The translations under genes were made by a program, and so were the position numbers. The notes below the pieces were generated by a model. It had not been told where the DNA came from, ran no database searches, and saw nothing but the letters and a program-made list of their open reading frames with translations. This document shows, one piece after another, positions 35,621 through 45,280 of a stretch of 64,000 nt of DNA. Origin of the DNA: Bacillus sp. ISL-18 (GTDB taxonomy: Bacteria; Bacillota; Bacilli; Bacillales; Cytobacillaceae); contig NZ_JAGGQG010000002.1 of the NCBI RefSeq assembly GCF_018613415.1, positions 833,438-897,437 of the forward strand. Reading direction: 5' to 3'. How positions within the stretch are numbered: the stretch's first letter is position 1; every line of letters begins with the position of its first letter.

Positions 35621-36889
35621 ATGTTTCAACAGTTGCAAAATGGGGAAAAGCTTTACTCCCTTGTTAAAAAAGTGGAACAGCAAATTGCTGAAGTACATAA
35701 GGAAATAGATGAGAAAGTGGAAAATAACCAATTTCGAGTCTTGCAAAGCTATCAAAAGCACCGGGTCAGTGATTCGCACTTTATGCCGTCTACTGGTTAC
35801 GGCTACGATGATATTGGCAGAGATACCTTGGAATTAATCTATGCAGATGTGTTTGGCGGAGAAGCTGGGCTTGTCCGCCCGCAGATTATTTCTGGTACAC
35901 ATGCGATTTCTATTGCCTTATTCGGGGTCCTAAGACCAGGGGATGAACTCCTCTATATCACCGGTAAACCCTATGATACCCTAGAAGAAATCGTCGGGAT
36001 TCGCGGTAATGGGGTAGGCTCGTTAAAAGAATTTGGGATTTCCTACGACAGTGTCGCCCTAACAGATGATGGGGCGATTAATTGGGATGAGGTTGCCGGA
36101 AAAATAAATCCAAACACGAAAATGATTGGCATTCAGCGCTCAAAAGGGTACGCCACAAGACCATCGTTCACGGTAGAGGAAATTGGTCAAATGATATCCT
36201 TTGTCAAAGAAATAAAACCGGATCTTGTGGTTTTCGTTGATAATTGCTACGGTGAATTTGTAGAGGAACAAGAACCATGTCATGTTGGGGCAGAATTAAT
36301 GGCTGGCTCGTTAATCAAAAATCCAGGCGGCGGACTTGCGAAAACAGGCGGGTACATCGTTGGTAAAAAACAATGGGTTGAGGCCTGTTCTTACCGAATG
36401 ACATCGCCTGGGATTGGAGCGGAGGCTGGCGCTTCCCTTTATAGCCTTCAAGAAATGTACCAAGGATTCTTTCTGGCGCCGCATGTGGTGGGCCAGGCAT
36501 TAAAGGGGGCAGTCCTAACTGCCGCATTGCTTGAACAATTGGGGATGAATTCATCACCAAAATGGGATGCCAAAAGAACGGATCTTATTCAGTCCGTGCA
36601 ATTTGATGATCGCGATAAAATGATTTCGTTCTGTCAGGCCATTCAATTCGCGTCACCTATTAACTCCTATGTCACACCACATCCAAGTTATATGCCTGGC
36701 TATGAAGATGATGTAATCATGGCAGCAGGAACATTTATTCAAGGAGCCAGTATTGAATTAACGGCGGATGGCCCGCTTAGACCACCGTACGTGGCCTATG
36801 TTCAGGGTGGTTTAACTTATGCTCACGTGAAAATGGCCATTTGTTTAGCTATTGATCACTTAATCGAAAAAGGACTATTGGACCTTTAA
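35621..36889 (+). CDS. ynbB: PLP-dependent protein YnbB (methionine gamma-lyase/aluminium-resistance family)
   Basis: A 422-residue fold-type I PLP enzyme. The PLP lysine lies in 'SLIKNPGGGLAKTGGYIVG'. Other family signs are 'GYGYDDIGRDTLE' and 'RPQIISGTHAISIALFGVL'. Although called methionine gamma-lyase family or aluminium-resistance protein, the physiological substrate in Bacillus is not established. It lies between hflX and glnR, the standard position. Confidence 0.9.
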   Translation: MFQQLQNGEKLYSLVKKVEQQIAEVHKEIDEKVENNQFRVLQSYQKHRVSDSHFMPSTGYGYDDIGRDTLELIYADVFGGEAGLVRPQIISGTHAISIALFGVLRPGDELLYITGKPYDTLEEIVGIRGNGVGSLKEFGISYDSVALTDDGAINWDEVAGKINPNTKMIGIQRSKGYATRPSFTVEEIGQMISFVKEIKPDLVVFVDNCYGEFVEEQEPCHVGAELMAGSLIKNPGGGLAKTGGYIVGKKQWVEACSYRMTSPGIGAEAGASLYSLQEMYQGFFLAPHVVGQALKGAVLTAALLEQLGMNSSPKWDAKRTDLIQSVQFDDRDKMISFCQAIQFASPINSYVTPHPSYMPGYEDDVIMAAGTFIQGASIELTADGPLRPPYVAYVQGGLTYAHVKMAICLAIDHLIEKGLLDL

Positions 36890-36945
36890 TCCGGCATAAT
36901 AATGTTCAGCAAAAAAAGTTGTTCAAAATATTCTTTAAAAAATCA

Positions 36946-36996
36946 TGTAAGAAAATCTTACATAACATTGACATCTTTTCTTACACCAAATATAAT
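36946..36996 (+). promoter_or_regulatory. glnRA promoter with two GlnR/TnrA sites
   Basis: TTGACA (36968-36973), a 17-bp spacer and TATAAT (36991-36996) form a consensus promoter. A perfect TGTNA-N7-TNACA box (36946-36962) lies just upstream. A second box with one mismatch (36969-36985) overlaps the -35. B. subtilis glnRA has the same two-operator layout, in which GlnR bound with feedback-inhibited glutamine synthetase represses in nitrogen excess. Confidence 0.9.
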
Positions 36997-37032
36997 AGCA
37001 TTATGATTTACCAGTAAGGGAGGAGAAATTTG

Positions 37033-37434
37033 GTGAGTGGAAAAGAAATTCGTCGTTCCATGCCATTGTTTCCTATCGGAACCGTCATGCAGTTAACAGA
37101 GTTAACCGCAAGGCAAATCCGCTATTATGAAGAACACCAATTGATTTCTCCAGCAAGAACCGAGGGAAACAGACGTCTATTCAGTCTAAATGATATTGAT
37201 AGACTGTTAGAAATAAAAGACTTGATTGACCAAGGTGTGAACATGGCTGGAATCAAGCACTTGTTCATGGTCAAGGAGCAGCAAGCAAATATAGTAGAGA
37301 AACAAACCGAAAAAGCAAAACAAGACTTAACAGATGAACAGCTTAGAAAGCTTCTCCGCAATGAATTAATGCATACAGGCAGAAACAATCGATTTTCATT
37401 ACGCCAAGGCGATATGTCTCGATTTTTCCATTAA
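37033..37434 (+). CDS. glnR: Nitrogen-metabolism repressor GlnR (MerR family)
   Basis: A 133-residue MerR-type regulator. The winged HTH reads '[20 protein letters not shown]' and the C-terminal sensing tail ends '[10 protein letters not shown]', as in Bacillus GlnR. That tail normally blocks DNA binding until glutamine-bound GlnA relieves it. GTG at 37033 is preferred to TTG at 37030. It is co-transcribed with glnA 35 bp downstream, under its own control. Confidence 0.95.
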   Translation: MSGKEIRRSMPLFPIGTVMQLTELTARQIRYYEEHQLISPARTEGNRRLFSLNDIDRLLEIKDLIDQGVNMAGIKHLFMVKEQQANIVEKQTEKAKQDLTDEQLRKLLRNELMHTGRNNRFSLRQGDMSRFFH

Positions 37435-37469
37435 AGTTAATCATTCTTTAGAAAATAGGGGGAATTAAA

Positions 37470-38804
37470 ATGGCAAGGTATTCAAGAGAAGACATCCAAC
37501 GAATGGCGAAAGAGGAGAACGTAAAATTTATTCGTCTTCAATTTACAGACATTCTTGGAACCATTAAAAATGTTGAGATTCCAATTAGCCAATTGGAAAA
37601 AGCACTTGATAACAAAATGATGTTTGACGGTTCTTCCATTGAAGGATTTGTTCGGATCGAAGAATCTGATATGCTTCTATATCCAGACTTAAACACATGG
37701 GTAGTTTTCCCTTGGACAGCAGAAAAAGGAAAAGTGGCTCGTTTAATCTGTGATATTTATACTCCTGAAGGTAAACCTTTCGAAGGGGACCCGCGTAACA
37801 ACCTTAGAAGAGTATTAAAAGAAATGGAAGAGTTAGGATTCACTAACTTCAACCTTGGACCTGAGCCAGAATTCTTCTTATTTAAGTTAGATCAAAAAGG
37901 TGAGCCAACTCTAGAACTTAATGACCAAGGCGGATACTTTGACTTAGCTCCAACAGACCTAGGTGAAAACTGCCGTCGTGATATCGTTCTTGAGCTAGAA
38001 GAAATGGGCTTTGAAATTGAAGCTTCTCACCACGAAGTAGCTCCAGGACAACACGAAATCGACTTTAAATATGCAGATGCATTAACAGCTTGTGACCAAA
38101 TCCAAACGTTCAAGCTTGTTGTAAAAACAATTGCTCGTAAGCATGGCTTACACGCAACATTTATGCCAAAACCATTATTCGGTGTAAACGGATCTGGTAT
38201 GCACATGAACCTTTCATTATTCAAAAATAGTGAAAATGCGTTCTACGAGCCAGGCGGCGACTTAGATATGAGTGATACAGCTCGTCAATTTATTGCTGGT
38301 ATCCTTAAACACGCTCCTGCCTTTACAGCGGTAACGAACCCAACTGTAAACTCTTATAAGCGTCTAGTTCCAGGTTATGAAGCACCTTGTTATGTGGCAT
38401 GGTCTGCTATGAACCGTTCACCACTTATCCGTATTCCTGCATCACGTGGATTAAGTACACGTGTTGAGGTACGTAGTGTTGACCCAGCAGCGAACCCATA
38501 CCTAGCAATGGCTGTTCTATTAAAAGCTGGTTTAGACGGTATTAAAAATAAACTAACTCCTCCAGCTCCAGTAGATCGTAACATCTATGTAATGAGCAAA
38601 GAAGAGAGAATCGAAGAAGGCATCATCGACCTTCCAGCAACACTTGCAGCAGCATTAGATCAATTAAAGGCTGATGAAGTAATTGTTTCTGGTTTAGGAG
38701 AGCACATCTTCGAACACTTCGTTGAAGCAAAAGAAATCGAGTGGGATATGTTCCGTACCGTTGTTCACCAATGGGAACGCGATCAATACATGAGCACATA
38801 CTAA
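37470..38804 (+). CDS. glnA: Glutamine synthetase type I-alpha
   Basis: A 444-residue glutamine synthetase forming ATP-dependent glutamine from glutamate and ammonium; it also serves as the nitrogen sensor. Signatures are '[17 protein letters not shown]', '[13 protein letters not shown]', '[16 protein letters not shown]' and '[13 protein letters not shown]'. The adenylylation site loop of beta enzymes is absent, as expected for the alpha type regulated by feedback. Codon use is biased, in line with high expression. Confidence 0.97.
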   Translation: MARYSREDIQRMAKEENVKFIRLQFTDILGTIKNVEIPISQLEKALDNKMMFDGSSIEGFVRIEESDMLLYPDLNTWVVFPWTAEKGKVARLICDIYTPEGKPFEGDPRNNLRRVLKEMEELGFTNFNLGPEPEFFLFKLDQKGEPTLELNDQGGYFDLAPTDLGENCRRDIVLELEEMGFEIEASHHEVAPGQHEIDFKYADALTACDQIQTFKLVVKTIARKHGLHATFMPKPLFGVNGSGMHMNLSLFKNSENAFYEPGGDLDMSDTARQFIAGILKHAPAFTAVTNPTVNSYKRLVPGYEAPCYVAWSAMNRSPLIRIPASRGLSTRVEVRSVDPAANPYLAMAVLLKAGLDGIKNKLTPPAPVDRNIYVMSKEERIEEGIIDLPATLAAALDQLKADEVIVSGLGEHIFEHFVEAKEIEWDMFRTVVHQWERDQYMSTY

Positions 38805-38812
38805 AAAACATT

Positions 38813-38846
38813 AAAAGCCTTGGCGCTCGTCGCCAAGGCTTTTTTA
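38813..38846. terminator. Intrinsic terminator after glnA
   Basis: A perfect 13-bp stem AAAAGCCTTGGCG / CGCCAAGGCTTTT with a 5-nt loop and T run. It may also serve lexA from the other side. Confidence 0.9.
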
Positions 38847-38909
38847 TGTTAGGTGGTAAAGCATTCAAGTCCAAAATAAATAGAGAGCTGATAATCAGCT
38901 CTCTTGGTT

Positions 38910-39533
38910 TTAATGAATATGACGATAAACCCCAATCACTTTTCCTAAAATCGATACATTTCGTAAAATAATAGGGTCCATCGAAGAGTTTTCCGGCTGC
39001 AGGCGGATGTAATCTTTCTCTTTAAAGAATCTTTTACAGGTTGCTTCATCATCCTCAGTCATCGCGACAACAATTTCTCCGTTATTGGCAGTCTGCTGCT
39101 GCTTGACGATTACGTAGTCACCATCAAGGATGCCTGCCTCTATCATACTTTCACCCATGATTTCTAGCATAAACACCTGCTCATCTGCAGGAGCCAGGGT
39201 TTCAGGAAGTGGAAAATACTCTTCGACATTCTCGATCGCTGTAATCGGCAAACCTGCCGTTACCTTACCGACCACAGGAACATTGACAACTTTATTTCTA
39301 GGAATCTGTGACGCTTCATCCGCATCTAGTATTTCAATCGCTCTTGGTTTAGTAGGGTCTCTTCTAATGAGGCCTTTACTCTCTAAGCGCGCAAGGTGGC
39401 CGTGAACAGTAGAACTGGATGCAAGCCCTACGGCTTCCCCAATTTCCCTAACGGAAGGTGGATATCCCTTACTTTTAACCTCGTCCTTTATAAACTCCAG
39501 GATATCTTGCTGTCGCTTTGATATCTTTACCAT
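38910..39533 (-). CDS. lexA: SOS repressor LexA
   Basis: A 207-residue LexA (DinR). The N-terminal winged HTH carries '[20 protein letters not shown]'. The Ala-Gly cleavage site is in 'KVTAGLPI', the catalytic Ser in '[10 protein letters not shown]' and the Lys in 'YVIVKQQ'. The ATG at 39533 has GAGGTG 9 bp upstream; the upstream GTG at 39545 overlaps that site. It is divergent from the SOS operon yneA-yneB-ynzC, and two LexA boxes lie between them. Confidence 0.96.
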   Translation of the reverse strand: MVKISKRQQDILEFIKDEVKSKGYPPSVREIGEAVGLASSSTVHGHLARLESKGLIRRDPTKPRAIEILDADEASQIPRNKVVNVPVVGKVTAGLPITAIENVEEYFPLPETLAPADEQVFMLEIMGESMIEAGILDGDYVIVKQQQTANNGEIVVAMTEDDEATCKRFFKEKDYIRLQPENSSMDPIILRNVSILGKVIGVYRHIH

Positions 39534-39568
39534 GATAAAATGCACCTCGCCTGGTTAATGTTGTCTTT

Positions 39569-39647
39569 ATTATAGCATGTTGCACCCTACTATACAAACA
39601 TAAGTTCGAGAAAATAGTTGACAGCAAACAAATGTTCGGACTATAAT
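39569..39647. promoter_or_regulatory. lexA-yneA divergent promoters with two LexA (Cheo) boxes
   Basis: CAAACATAAGTTCG (39595-39608) and CAAACAAATGTTCG (39625-39638) each match the Bacillus box CGAAC-N4-GTTCG with one change. The yneA promoter TTGACA (39618-39623) - 18 bp - TATAAT (39642-39647) overlaps the second box. The minus-strand lexA promoter TTGTAT (39592-39597) - 17 bp - TATAAT (39569-39574) overlaps the first. LexA should repress both directions. Confidence 0.88.
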
Positions 39648-39694
39648 GAAATCAAATCAATAGAGAACATATATTCTTATAAGAGGTGCGAAAC

Positions 39695-40009
39695 ATGAAA
39701 AAATTATGGAACCAATACTCGTATGCTATTACTCTTATTCTTTTAAGCTGCACATTAGCTTTCTTCTTATCAGTAAACCATCATTCTGATGACCAATATG
39801 TAAAAGTAACCATTTCTGAAGGGGATACATTATGGAAGATTTCTGATCAATTTGAAGGTCAGCATTCTCTATCACACAAGGAATTCGTAAGCTGGGTCAA
39901 AAAACATAATGTAAATATCAAGGATCAAATTTATCCTGGTGAAGAAATTGTGATTCCGGTAAGTAAACAGGAATCTTCCCAACAGCTTGCAAGCGCACCA
40001 AAGGAATAG
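39695..40009 (+). CDS. yneA: SOS cell division inhibitor YneA
   Basis: A 104-residue SOS-induced division suppressor: one N-terminal membrane helix ('YAITLILLSCTLAFFLS'), then an extracytoplasmic LysM domain ('VTISEGDTLWKISDQFEG' to 'IYPGEEIVIPV'). It delays division during DNA damage. The ATG at 39695 follows AAGAGGTG; the GTG at 39686 lies inside that site. It is the first gene of the yneA-yneB-ynzC operon under LexA control. Confidence 0.92.
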   Translation: MKKLWNQYSYAITLILLSCTLAFFLSVNHHSDDQYVKVTISEGDTLWKISDQFEGQHSLSHKEFVSWVKKHNVNIKDQIYPGEEIVIPVSKQESSQQLASAPKE

Positions 40010-40669
<660 letters not shown>

Positions 40670-40699
40670 CCCTTTACTTGTCATAAAGGGTTTTTTTTA
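40670..40699 (+). terminator. Terminator-like hairpin between yneB and ynzC
   Basis: CCCTTTA / TAAAGGG stem with a 7-nt loop and a run of eight T. It probably attenuates read-through from the SOS operon into ynzC. Confidence 0.8.
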
Positions 40700-40742
40700 G
40701 TAAAATCAAGTGTCTTTATTGGATAGAAAGGATGGGTGGGAA

Positions 40743-40973
40743 ATGCTTTCAAAAGAAAAAATGGCTCGCATTAATGAACTGGCCAGAAAAGCAAAATCGT
40801 CAGGATTAACAGAGCTAGAAGCAAAAGAACAATCCAAATTAAGAAGTGAATACTTGGCAACTTTCCGGGCAAATATGCTCGATACCTTAACGAATACAAA
40901 ATTTATTGACCCAGAAGGTACGGATGTAACACCTGAAAAATTGAAGGCTAGAAAGAACCGGCCTCTTCATTAA
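40743..40973 (+). CDS. ynzC: YnzC, DUF896 family protein
   Basis: A 76-residue DUF896 protein: 'KMARINELARKAKSSGLTEL' and 'LRSEYLATFRANMLDTL' form the two-helix core and 'DPEGTDVTPEKLK' the conserved tail. In B. subtilis ynzC belongs to the LexA-controlled yneA-yneB-ynzC operon. The ATG at 40743 is chosen; the longer frame from 40710 lacks a ribosome site. Function is unknown. Confidence 0.9.
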   Translation: MLSKEKMARINELARKAKSSGLTELEAKEQSKLRSEYLATFRANMLDTLTNTKFIDPEGTDVTPEKLKARKNRPLH

Positions 40974-41008
40974 CAATATAGGAAGGGTACTACCCTTTTG
41001 CATGATCA

Positions 41009-41040
41009 AGCCCCGCCTAATAAAGGCGGGGTATTTCCAT
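41009..41040 (+). terminator. Terminator-like hairpin after ynzC
   Basis: Perfect 8-bp GC-rich stem CCCCGCCT / AGGCGGGG with a 5-nt loop. The following T tract is weak (TATTT). Confidence 0.6.
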
Positions 41041-41115
41041 TCCATACATACATTCACTTTGGTAGAGTCAAAATATAAATAACAGGAAATTTTCGGTCTA
41101 ATTTTTGTTTATTTG

Positions 41116-41144
41116 TTGAATTAATAGACAATGAAAGATAATAT
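41116..41144 (+). promoter_or_regulatory. tkt promoter
   Basis: TTGAAT (41116-41121), 17 bp, TAATAT (41139-41144). Transcription would start near 41151, downstream of the ATG at 41131, so translation of tkt must begin at 41188. Confidence 0.6.
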
Positions 41145-41187
41145 AAAGGATGTATTTAGTTACCGTGAACAAGAAAGGATGTATTTC

Positions 41188-43194
41188 ATGTTTAATACTA
41201 TTGATGATTTATCAGTAACATCGATTCGTACGCTTTCCATTGATGCAATTGAGAAAGCAAACTCTGGGCATCCAGGTATGCCAATGGGTGCTGCTCCAAT
41301 GACTTATACATTATGGACAAGATTTATGAACCATAATCCAAAGAATCCTCATTGGTTCAACCGTGATCGTTTCGTCTTATCTGCAGGCCATGGTTCTGCA
41401 TTGTTATACAGCATGCTTCACTTATCCGGCTATAATTTAAGTATGGAAGACATCAAACAATTCCGTCAGTGGGGCAGTAAGACACCAGGACACCCTGAGT
41501 ACCGCCACACAGAAGGCGTAGAAGCAACTACTGGTCCACTTGGACAAGGAATTGCAATGGCTGTCGGAATGGCTATGGCAGAACGCCACGTGGCTAGTGT
41601 TTATAATAAAGACAACTATGAAATTGTGAACCATTATACATACGGTGTTTGTGGTGATGGTGACCTCATGGAGGGTGTTTCTGCAGAAGCTGCTTCACTT
41701 GCAGGACATTTAAAATTAGGCCGTTTAGTGGTTTTATATGATTCAAATGATATTTCTCTTGATGGAGATCTAAACAAGTCTTTCTCTGAAAGTGTAAAAG
41801 GACGTTTTGAAGCTTATGGCTGGCAATACCTTCGTGTTGAAGACGGCAATAACCTTGAAGAAATCGCAAAAGCACTTGAAGAAGCAAGAAATGACCTTGA
41901 CCGTCCTACAATGATTGAAGTTAGAACTGTAATCGGGTATGGCTCACCAAACCGTGCTGGTACTTCTGGTGTTCACGGTGCTCCACTAGGTGCGGACGAG
42001 TTAAAACTTACAAAAGAAGCATATAAATGGACTTTTGAAGAAGATTTCCATGTACCGCAAGAAGTGTACGACAACTTCCAAAAACTTATTGTTGAAAACG
42101 GTGAGAAAAAGGAAAAAGAATGGAACGACACTTTTGCACAATATAAAAAGGAATATCCAGAACTAGCTGTTCAGCTTGAACAAGCGTTAAACAATGAACT
42201 TCCTGAAGGCTGGGACAAAGATATCCCTGTCTACCAAGAAGGGAAGAGTCTAGCAAGCCGTGCTTCTTCTGGTGAAGCCCTAAATGGTATCGCTAAAAAC
42301 CTTCCAATTTTCATTGGCGGTTCAGCAGACCTTGCTGGTTCAAATAAAACCATGATTAAAGGTTCAGGCGATTACATGCCAGGCAGCTATGAAGGCCGTA
42401 ACTTCTGGTTTGGTGTTCGTGAATTTGCTATGGGTGCGGCAATGAATGGTATTGCCCTTCACGGCGGTGTAAAAGTTTTCGGTGGTACGTTCTTCGTATT
42501 CTCTGATTACCTTCGTCCAGCGATCCGTTTAGCGTCAATCATGGGACTTCCTGTTACGTATGTATTTACGCATGATAGTATTGCTGTTGGAGAAGATGGT
42601 CCGACACACGAACCTGTTGAGCAGCTTGCAGCATTGCGCGCAATGCCAGGTCTATCAATTATCCGTCCAGCAGATGGTAATGAAACAGCAGCAGCTTGGA
42701 AGCTAGCGGTTGAATCAACTGATAAACCAACTGCACTTATCTTGACTCGTCAAGATTTACCTACATTAAAAGGTACTGATACGAACGCCTATGAAGGAGT
42801 TTCAAAAGGAGCTTATGTGGTTTCTCCAGCAGAAAAAGAGACAGCAGATGCGTTAATTTTGGCAACTGGTTCTGAAGTAAGTTTAGCTGTTGAAGCACAA
42901 AAAGTCCTTGCTGGTGAAGGTGTTCATGTATCGGTTGTCAGCATGCCTTCATGGGATCGTTTTGAACAACAATCTCAAGAATATAAAGAATCTGTTCTTC
43001 CAAGAAGCGTGAAAAAACGTCTTGGAATTGAAATGGGTGCTTCACTTGGCTGGCACAAATATACTGGTGACGAAGGCGATGTATTGGCAATTGACCAATT
43101 CGGAGCATCAGCCCCTGGTGAAAAAATTATGGAAGAATACGGCTTTAGCGTTGATCATGTTGTTGCCCGTGTTAAGGCTCTTTTACAAAAATAA
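41188..43194 (+). CDS. tkt: Transketolase
   Basis: A 668-residue TPP-dependent transketolase of the pentose phosphate pathway. '[20 protein letters not shown]' opens the protein, the TPP-binding '[20 protein letters not shown]' follows, and the catalytic Glu lies in '[20 protein letters not shown]'. '[20 protein letters not shown]' completes the transketolase signature. The ATG at 41188 has AAGAAAGG 9 bp upstream. Codon use is biased as in highly expressed genes. A terminator follows directly. Confidence 0.96.
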   Translation: MFNTIDDLSVTSIRTLSIDAIEKANSGHPGMPMGAAPMTYTLWTRFMNHNPKNPHWFNRDRFVLSAGHGSALLYSMLHLSGYNLSMEDIKQFRQWGSKTPGHPEYRHTEGVEATTGPLGQGIAMAVGMAMAERHVASVYNKDNYEIVNHYTYGVCGDGDLMEGVSAEAASLAGHLKLGRLVVLYDSNDISLDGDLNKSFSESVKGRFEAYGWQYLRVEDGNNLEEIAKALEEARNDLDRPTMIEVRTVIGYGSPNRAGTSGVHGAPLGADELKLTKEAYKWTFEEDFHVPQEVYDNFQKLIVENGEKKEKEWNDTFAQYKKEYPELAVQLEQALNNELPEGWDKDIPVYQEGKSLASRASSGEALNGIAKNLPIFIGGSADLAGSNKTMIKGSGDYMPGSYEGRNFWFGVREFAMGAAMNGIALHGGVKVFGGTFFVFSDYLRPAIRLASIMGLPVTYVFTHDSIAVGEDGPTHEPVEQLAALRAMPGLSIIRPADGNETAAAWKLAVESTDKPTALILTRQDLPTLKGTDTNAYEGVSKGAYVVSPAEKETADALILATGSEVSLAVEAQKVLAGEGVHVSVVSMPSWDRFEQQSQEYKESVLPRSVKKRLGIEMGASLGWHKYTGDEGDVLAIDQFGASAPGEKIMEEYGFSVDHVVARVKALLQK

Positions 43195-43207
43195 TCTGAT
43201 AAGATCA

Positions 43208-43240
43208 AGAAGGAGAACGGAAATTCCGTTCTCCTTTTTT
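43208..43240 (+). terminator. Intrinsic terminator after tkt
   Basis: 12-bp stem AAGGAGAACGGA / TCCGTTCTCCTT with a 3-nt loop and a T run. Confidence 0.9.
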
Positions 43241-43270
43241 GATGCGGTTATGTAAAATTATGGTAAATAT

Positions 43271-43385
43271 GCCGAACCATGATAAAAATCAGCCATAAAT
43301 ACAAATAAATGAGCCAATCCATCGTTGAAATAAGCCATTAGTTACGATTTTTGAGCCAATTACTCACAGAAATGAGCCAATGCTC
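43271..43385. repeat. Degenerate tandem array, 21-bp period (TGAGCCAAT core)
   Basis: GCC cores within (T)GAGCCAAT-like units start at 43271, 43292, 43313, 43334, 43355 and 43375, a spacing of 21, 21, 21, 21 and 20 bp. The best copies are at 43313, 43355 and 43375 (AATGAGCCAAT). The array lies between the tkt terminator and sirA. The period equals that of the array at 12.4 kb, but the unit sequence differs. I do not recognise the family. Confidence 0.82.
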
Positions 43386-43595
43386 TCATTCACCGGTATA
43401 TATATTAGATATAGTTATTACAATATTTTGAACAATGGCGTTTTTTAGAGGAAAATTCATTAATTCTACCGAAATAGTAGTTGTGTAATAGGTTAATCGA
43501 CAAAAGTAGTGAAAGTTTTTGCCGCCGTAAGACAAACGTTTTGTTCCTGCTTTTTTATAATAGAAAAAAGGGTTTCAACGGAGGAGAGAACAGTG

Positions 43596-44036
43596 GTGAG
43601 AAAATATCAGCTATACTTAATAGAAGATGAATTTGCCGCCCATTACTTCGGACGAGAGCGTATATTTTTTCAGCTTTTTCAAGAACATCAAACTTCTAAC
43701 GGCGAACTTAAATTTATAACGCAAAAACAAATTTCATATATTACAAAACGGGTCGAGGTCCTAAAAATCCACAATCTGCTTCAAAAACAGCTCGGAAAAA
43801 TGAAGGGCTTTAAAGCAGATCATGGTGCATATACGATTTTCCTAAGCGGAAAACTAAGCACGGCAAGATTAGAAGTTTTTCAAGAATTAATTACTGTGGA
43901 AGCAGAAGGTACCTATGAAGCGGAAACTGCTTTCTTTGAAGTACTCAGAAAATGTGAATCCTCCTTCTTAGCTATTGATCTTGAACATGAGCGGGTCGGC
44001 TGGTTAAAACCTATTAAAGAAAGAAAATTTGTCTAA
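43596..44036 (+). CDS. sirA: Sporulation inhibitor of replication SirA
   Basis: A 146-residue SirA (YneE), which binds DnaA domain I and blocks re-initiation of replication when B. subtilis commits to sporulation. Conserved segments are 'YQLYLIEDEFAAHYFGRE', 'EGTYEAETAFFEVLRKC' and the C-terminus 'WLKPIKERKFV'. GTG codons at 43593 and 43596 follow GGAGGAG; the second has better spacing. The longer frame from 43509 has no ribosome site. tkt-sirA-yneF is the standard order. Confidence 0.9.
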   Translation: MRKYQLYLIEDEFAAHYFGRERIFFQLFQEHQTSNGELKFITQKQISYITKRVEVLKIHNLLQKQLGKMKGFKADHGAYTIFLSGKLSTARLEVFQELITVEAEGTYEAETAFFEVLRKCESSFLAIDLEHERVGWLKPIKERKFV

Positions 44037-44109
44037 TTAAAATGAGATATTGTTTTCTTCCGATTAATTTAGTACACTGTATGATAGACAACATGAAGGA
44101 GGAAGTTTA

Positions 44110-44322
44110 ATGTTATATTTTCTAGTTGGTATACTAGCATTAGCAGCTGGTGTAGCACTAGGATTTTTCATTGCTCGCAGATATATGATGAGCTATTTAA
44201 AGAAAAATCCGCCAATCAATGAACAAATGTTAAAAATGATGATGATGCAAATGGGTATGAAACCTTCACAAAAGAAGATCAACCAAATGATGGCAGCAAT
44301 GAACAAGCAGCAATCTAAATAA
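44110..44322 (+). CDS. yneF: YneF/UPF0154 family small membrane protein
   Basis: A 70-residue protein with one N-terminal membrane helix ('[20 protein letters not shown]') and a conserved soluble tail '[13 protein letters not shown]' and '[12 protein letters not shown]'. This matches Bacillus YneF throughout. GGAGGAAG precedes the ATG. It is widespread in Firmicutes and its function is unknown. Confidence 0.92.
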   Translation: MLYFLVGILALAAGVALGFFIARRYMMSYLKKNPPINEQMLKMMMMQMGMKPSQKKINQMMAAMNKQQSK

Positions 44323-44530
44323 ACCGGACAAGCATCTATGTAAAATCCTTTTCAAAAGGATTCATTATTTGTTTGTAAGTAATTAGAAGATAGGGGAGTT
44401 TAACGGTCATTCTTTGTCAATTAATTACTTACCCTTCATAATTTAAATCCAAAAACCACTTTTTCTGATGAACCGGGAAGGTGGTTTTTTTATGGATTTA
44501 AAATCGAGGTAAAAAAATTATTGTCGTTAA
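44323..44530 (+). other. Spacer with three consecutive inverted repeats
   Basis: Hairpin A is AATCCTTTT / AAAAGGATT (44344-44363), a likely yneF terminator. Hairpin B has an 11-bp stem GTAAGTAATTA / TAATTACTTAC (44375-44385 with 44422-44432). Hairpin C nests TTTAAATCC / GGATTTAAA (44442-44450 with 44494-44502) around AAACCAC / GTGGTTT (44453-44459 with 44481-44487) and contains a T run. There is no open frame. This could be a small structured RNA or a small palindromic element. Confidence 0.5.
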
Positions 44531-44542
44531 ATTTTGGAAACC

Positions 44543-44571
44543 TTGCATACTTTTATAAACTATGTTATTAT
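44543..44571 (+). promoter_or_regulatory. Cold-shock gene promoter
   Basis: TTGCAT (44543-44548), 17 bp, TATTAT (44566-44571). It gives a 5' leader of about 115 nt before the cold-shock ORF, the long untranslated leader typical of csp genes. Confidence 0.6.
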
Positions 44572-44693
44572 AAAGAAGAATTATTTTTGTTCGGTGTAAA
44601 GGATAGTATAAGATTAAACTTTTCGTCTTGATGATCACTGAGTGCAAGGATAGTAACACATTGTGTGCAAAGCACACAGCAGGAGGAAACAAA

Positions 44694-44894
44694 ATGGAAA
44701 ACGGTAAAGTAAAATGGTTTAATGCAGAAAAAGGATTCGGATTCATCGAGCGTGAAGGCGGAGAAGACGTATTCGTACATTTCTCAGCAATCCAAGGCGA
44801 AGGTTTCAAATCTTTAGACGAAGGTCAAGCAGTAACTTTTGACGTTGAGCAAGGCCAACGTGGAGCTCAAGCAGCTAACGTTCGTAAAGCTTAA
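44694..44894 (+). CDS. Cold-shock protein, CspA/CspB family
   Basis: A 66-residue single cold-shock domain. RNP1 is 'KGFGFIE' and RNP2 'VFVHFSAI', with the N-terminal '[14 protein letters not shown]'. It binds single-stranded RNA/DNA and prevents inhibitory structure at low temperature. An AGGAGG site sits 8 bp upstream of the ATG. Whether it corresponds to B. subtilis cspB, cspC or cspD cannot be decided here; the neighbourhood fits none uniquely. Confidence 0.95.
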   Translation: MENGKVKWFNAEKGFGFIEREGGEDVFVHFSAIQGEGFKSLDEGQAVTFDVEQGQRGAQAANVRKA

Positions 44895-44908
44895 TTAAAA
44901 GCAAAAGA

Positions 44909-44938
44909 AGACAGGCTCTTTATAGAGTCTGTTTTTTT
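44909..44938 (+). terminator. Intrinsic terminator after the cold-shock gene
   Basis: Stem ACAGGCTC / GAGTCTGT (one G-T pair) with a 6-nt loop and seven T. Confidence 0.85.
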
Positions 44939-45280
44939 ATTTATTCATTTTTTAAAAACAAGGAGCCCTGCTCACGAATGAGCAGGGCACATGTAAAAAA
45001 GTAAATCAAATGGTAGACTCATTGTAGCATATAATCCAGCAATAACCAAATTTATTTATATATACGGTAAGCAGCTAGGATGAACCCTATGCTAGCTGCC
45101 ATGACTGGGAACATTCGAACTAAACCGACAAGCACTCATATTAATGTGGTGCTTTTTTTATGGCAACCGATTATTTCAAAGTATTTATTATTTTGTAAAA
45201 ATTTGATAAAATAGGTACCTCGGTATTCGAAGAAAACAGTAAGAAACAAAGGGCTCGTCATGTTTGTTGGGGGTGTTTAG
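44939..45280. other. Spacer with three hairpins, no clear gene
   Basis: A strong GCCCTGCTCA / TGAGCAGGGC hairpin (44965-44988) has a T-rich tract only on its minus-strand side. GCAGCTAG / CTAGCTGC (45071-45099) is a perfect 8-bp inverted repeat. AAGCAC / GTGCTT with seven T (45130-45161) is a plus-strand terminator candidate. A 27-codon minus-strand frame ending at 45052 encodes a hydrophobic peptide but has no ribosome site. Confidence 0.45.

Noticed and set aside
45052..45135. 27-codon minus-strand frame for a hydrophobic peptide ending 'GFILAAYRIYK', possibly a small toxin.
   Set aside because: No ribosome site; the region is better explained by inverted repeats. Kept only as a remark on the spacer.
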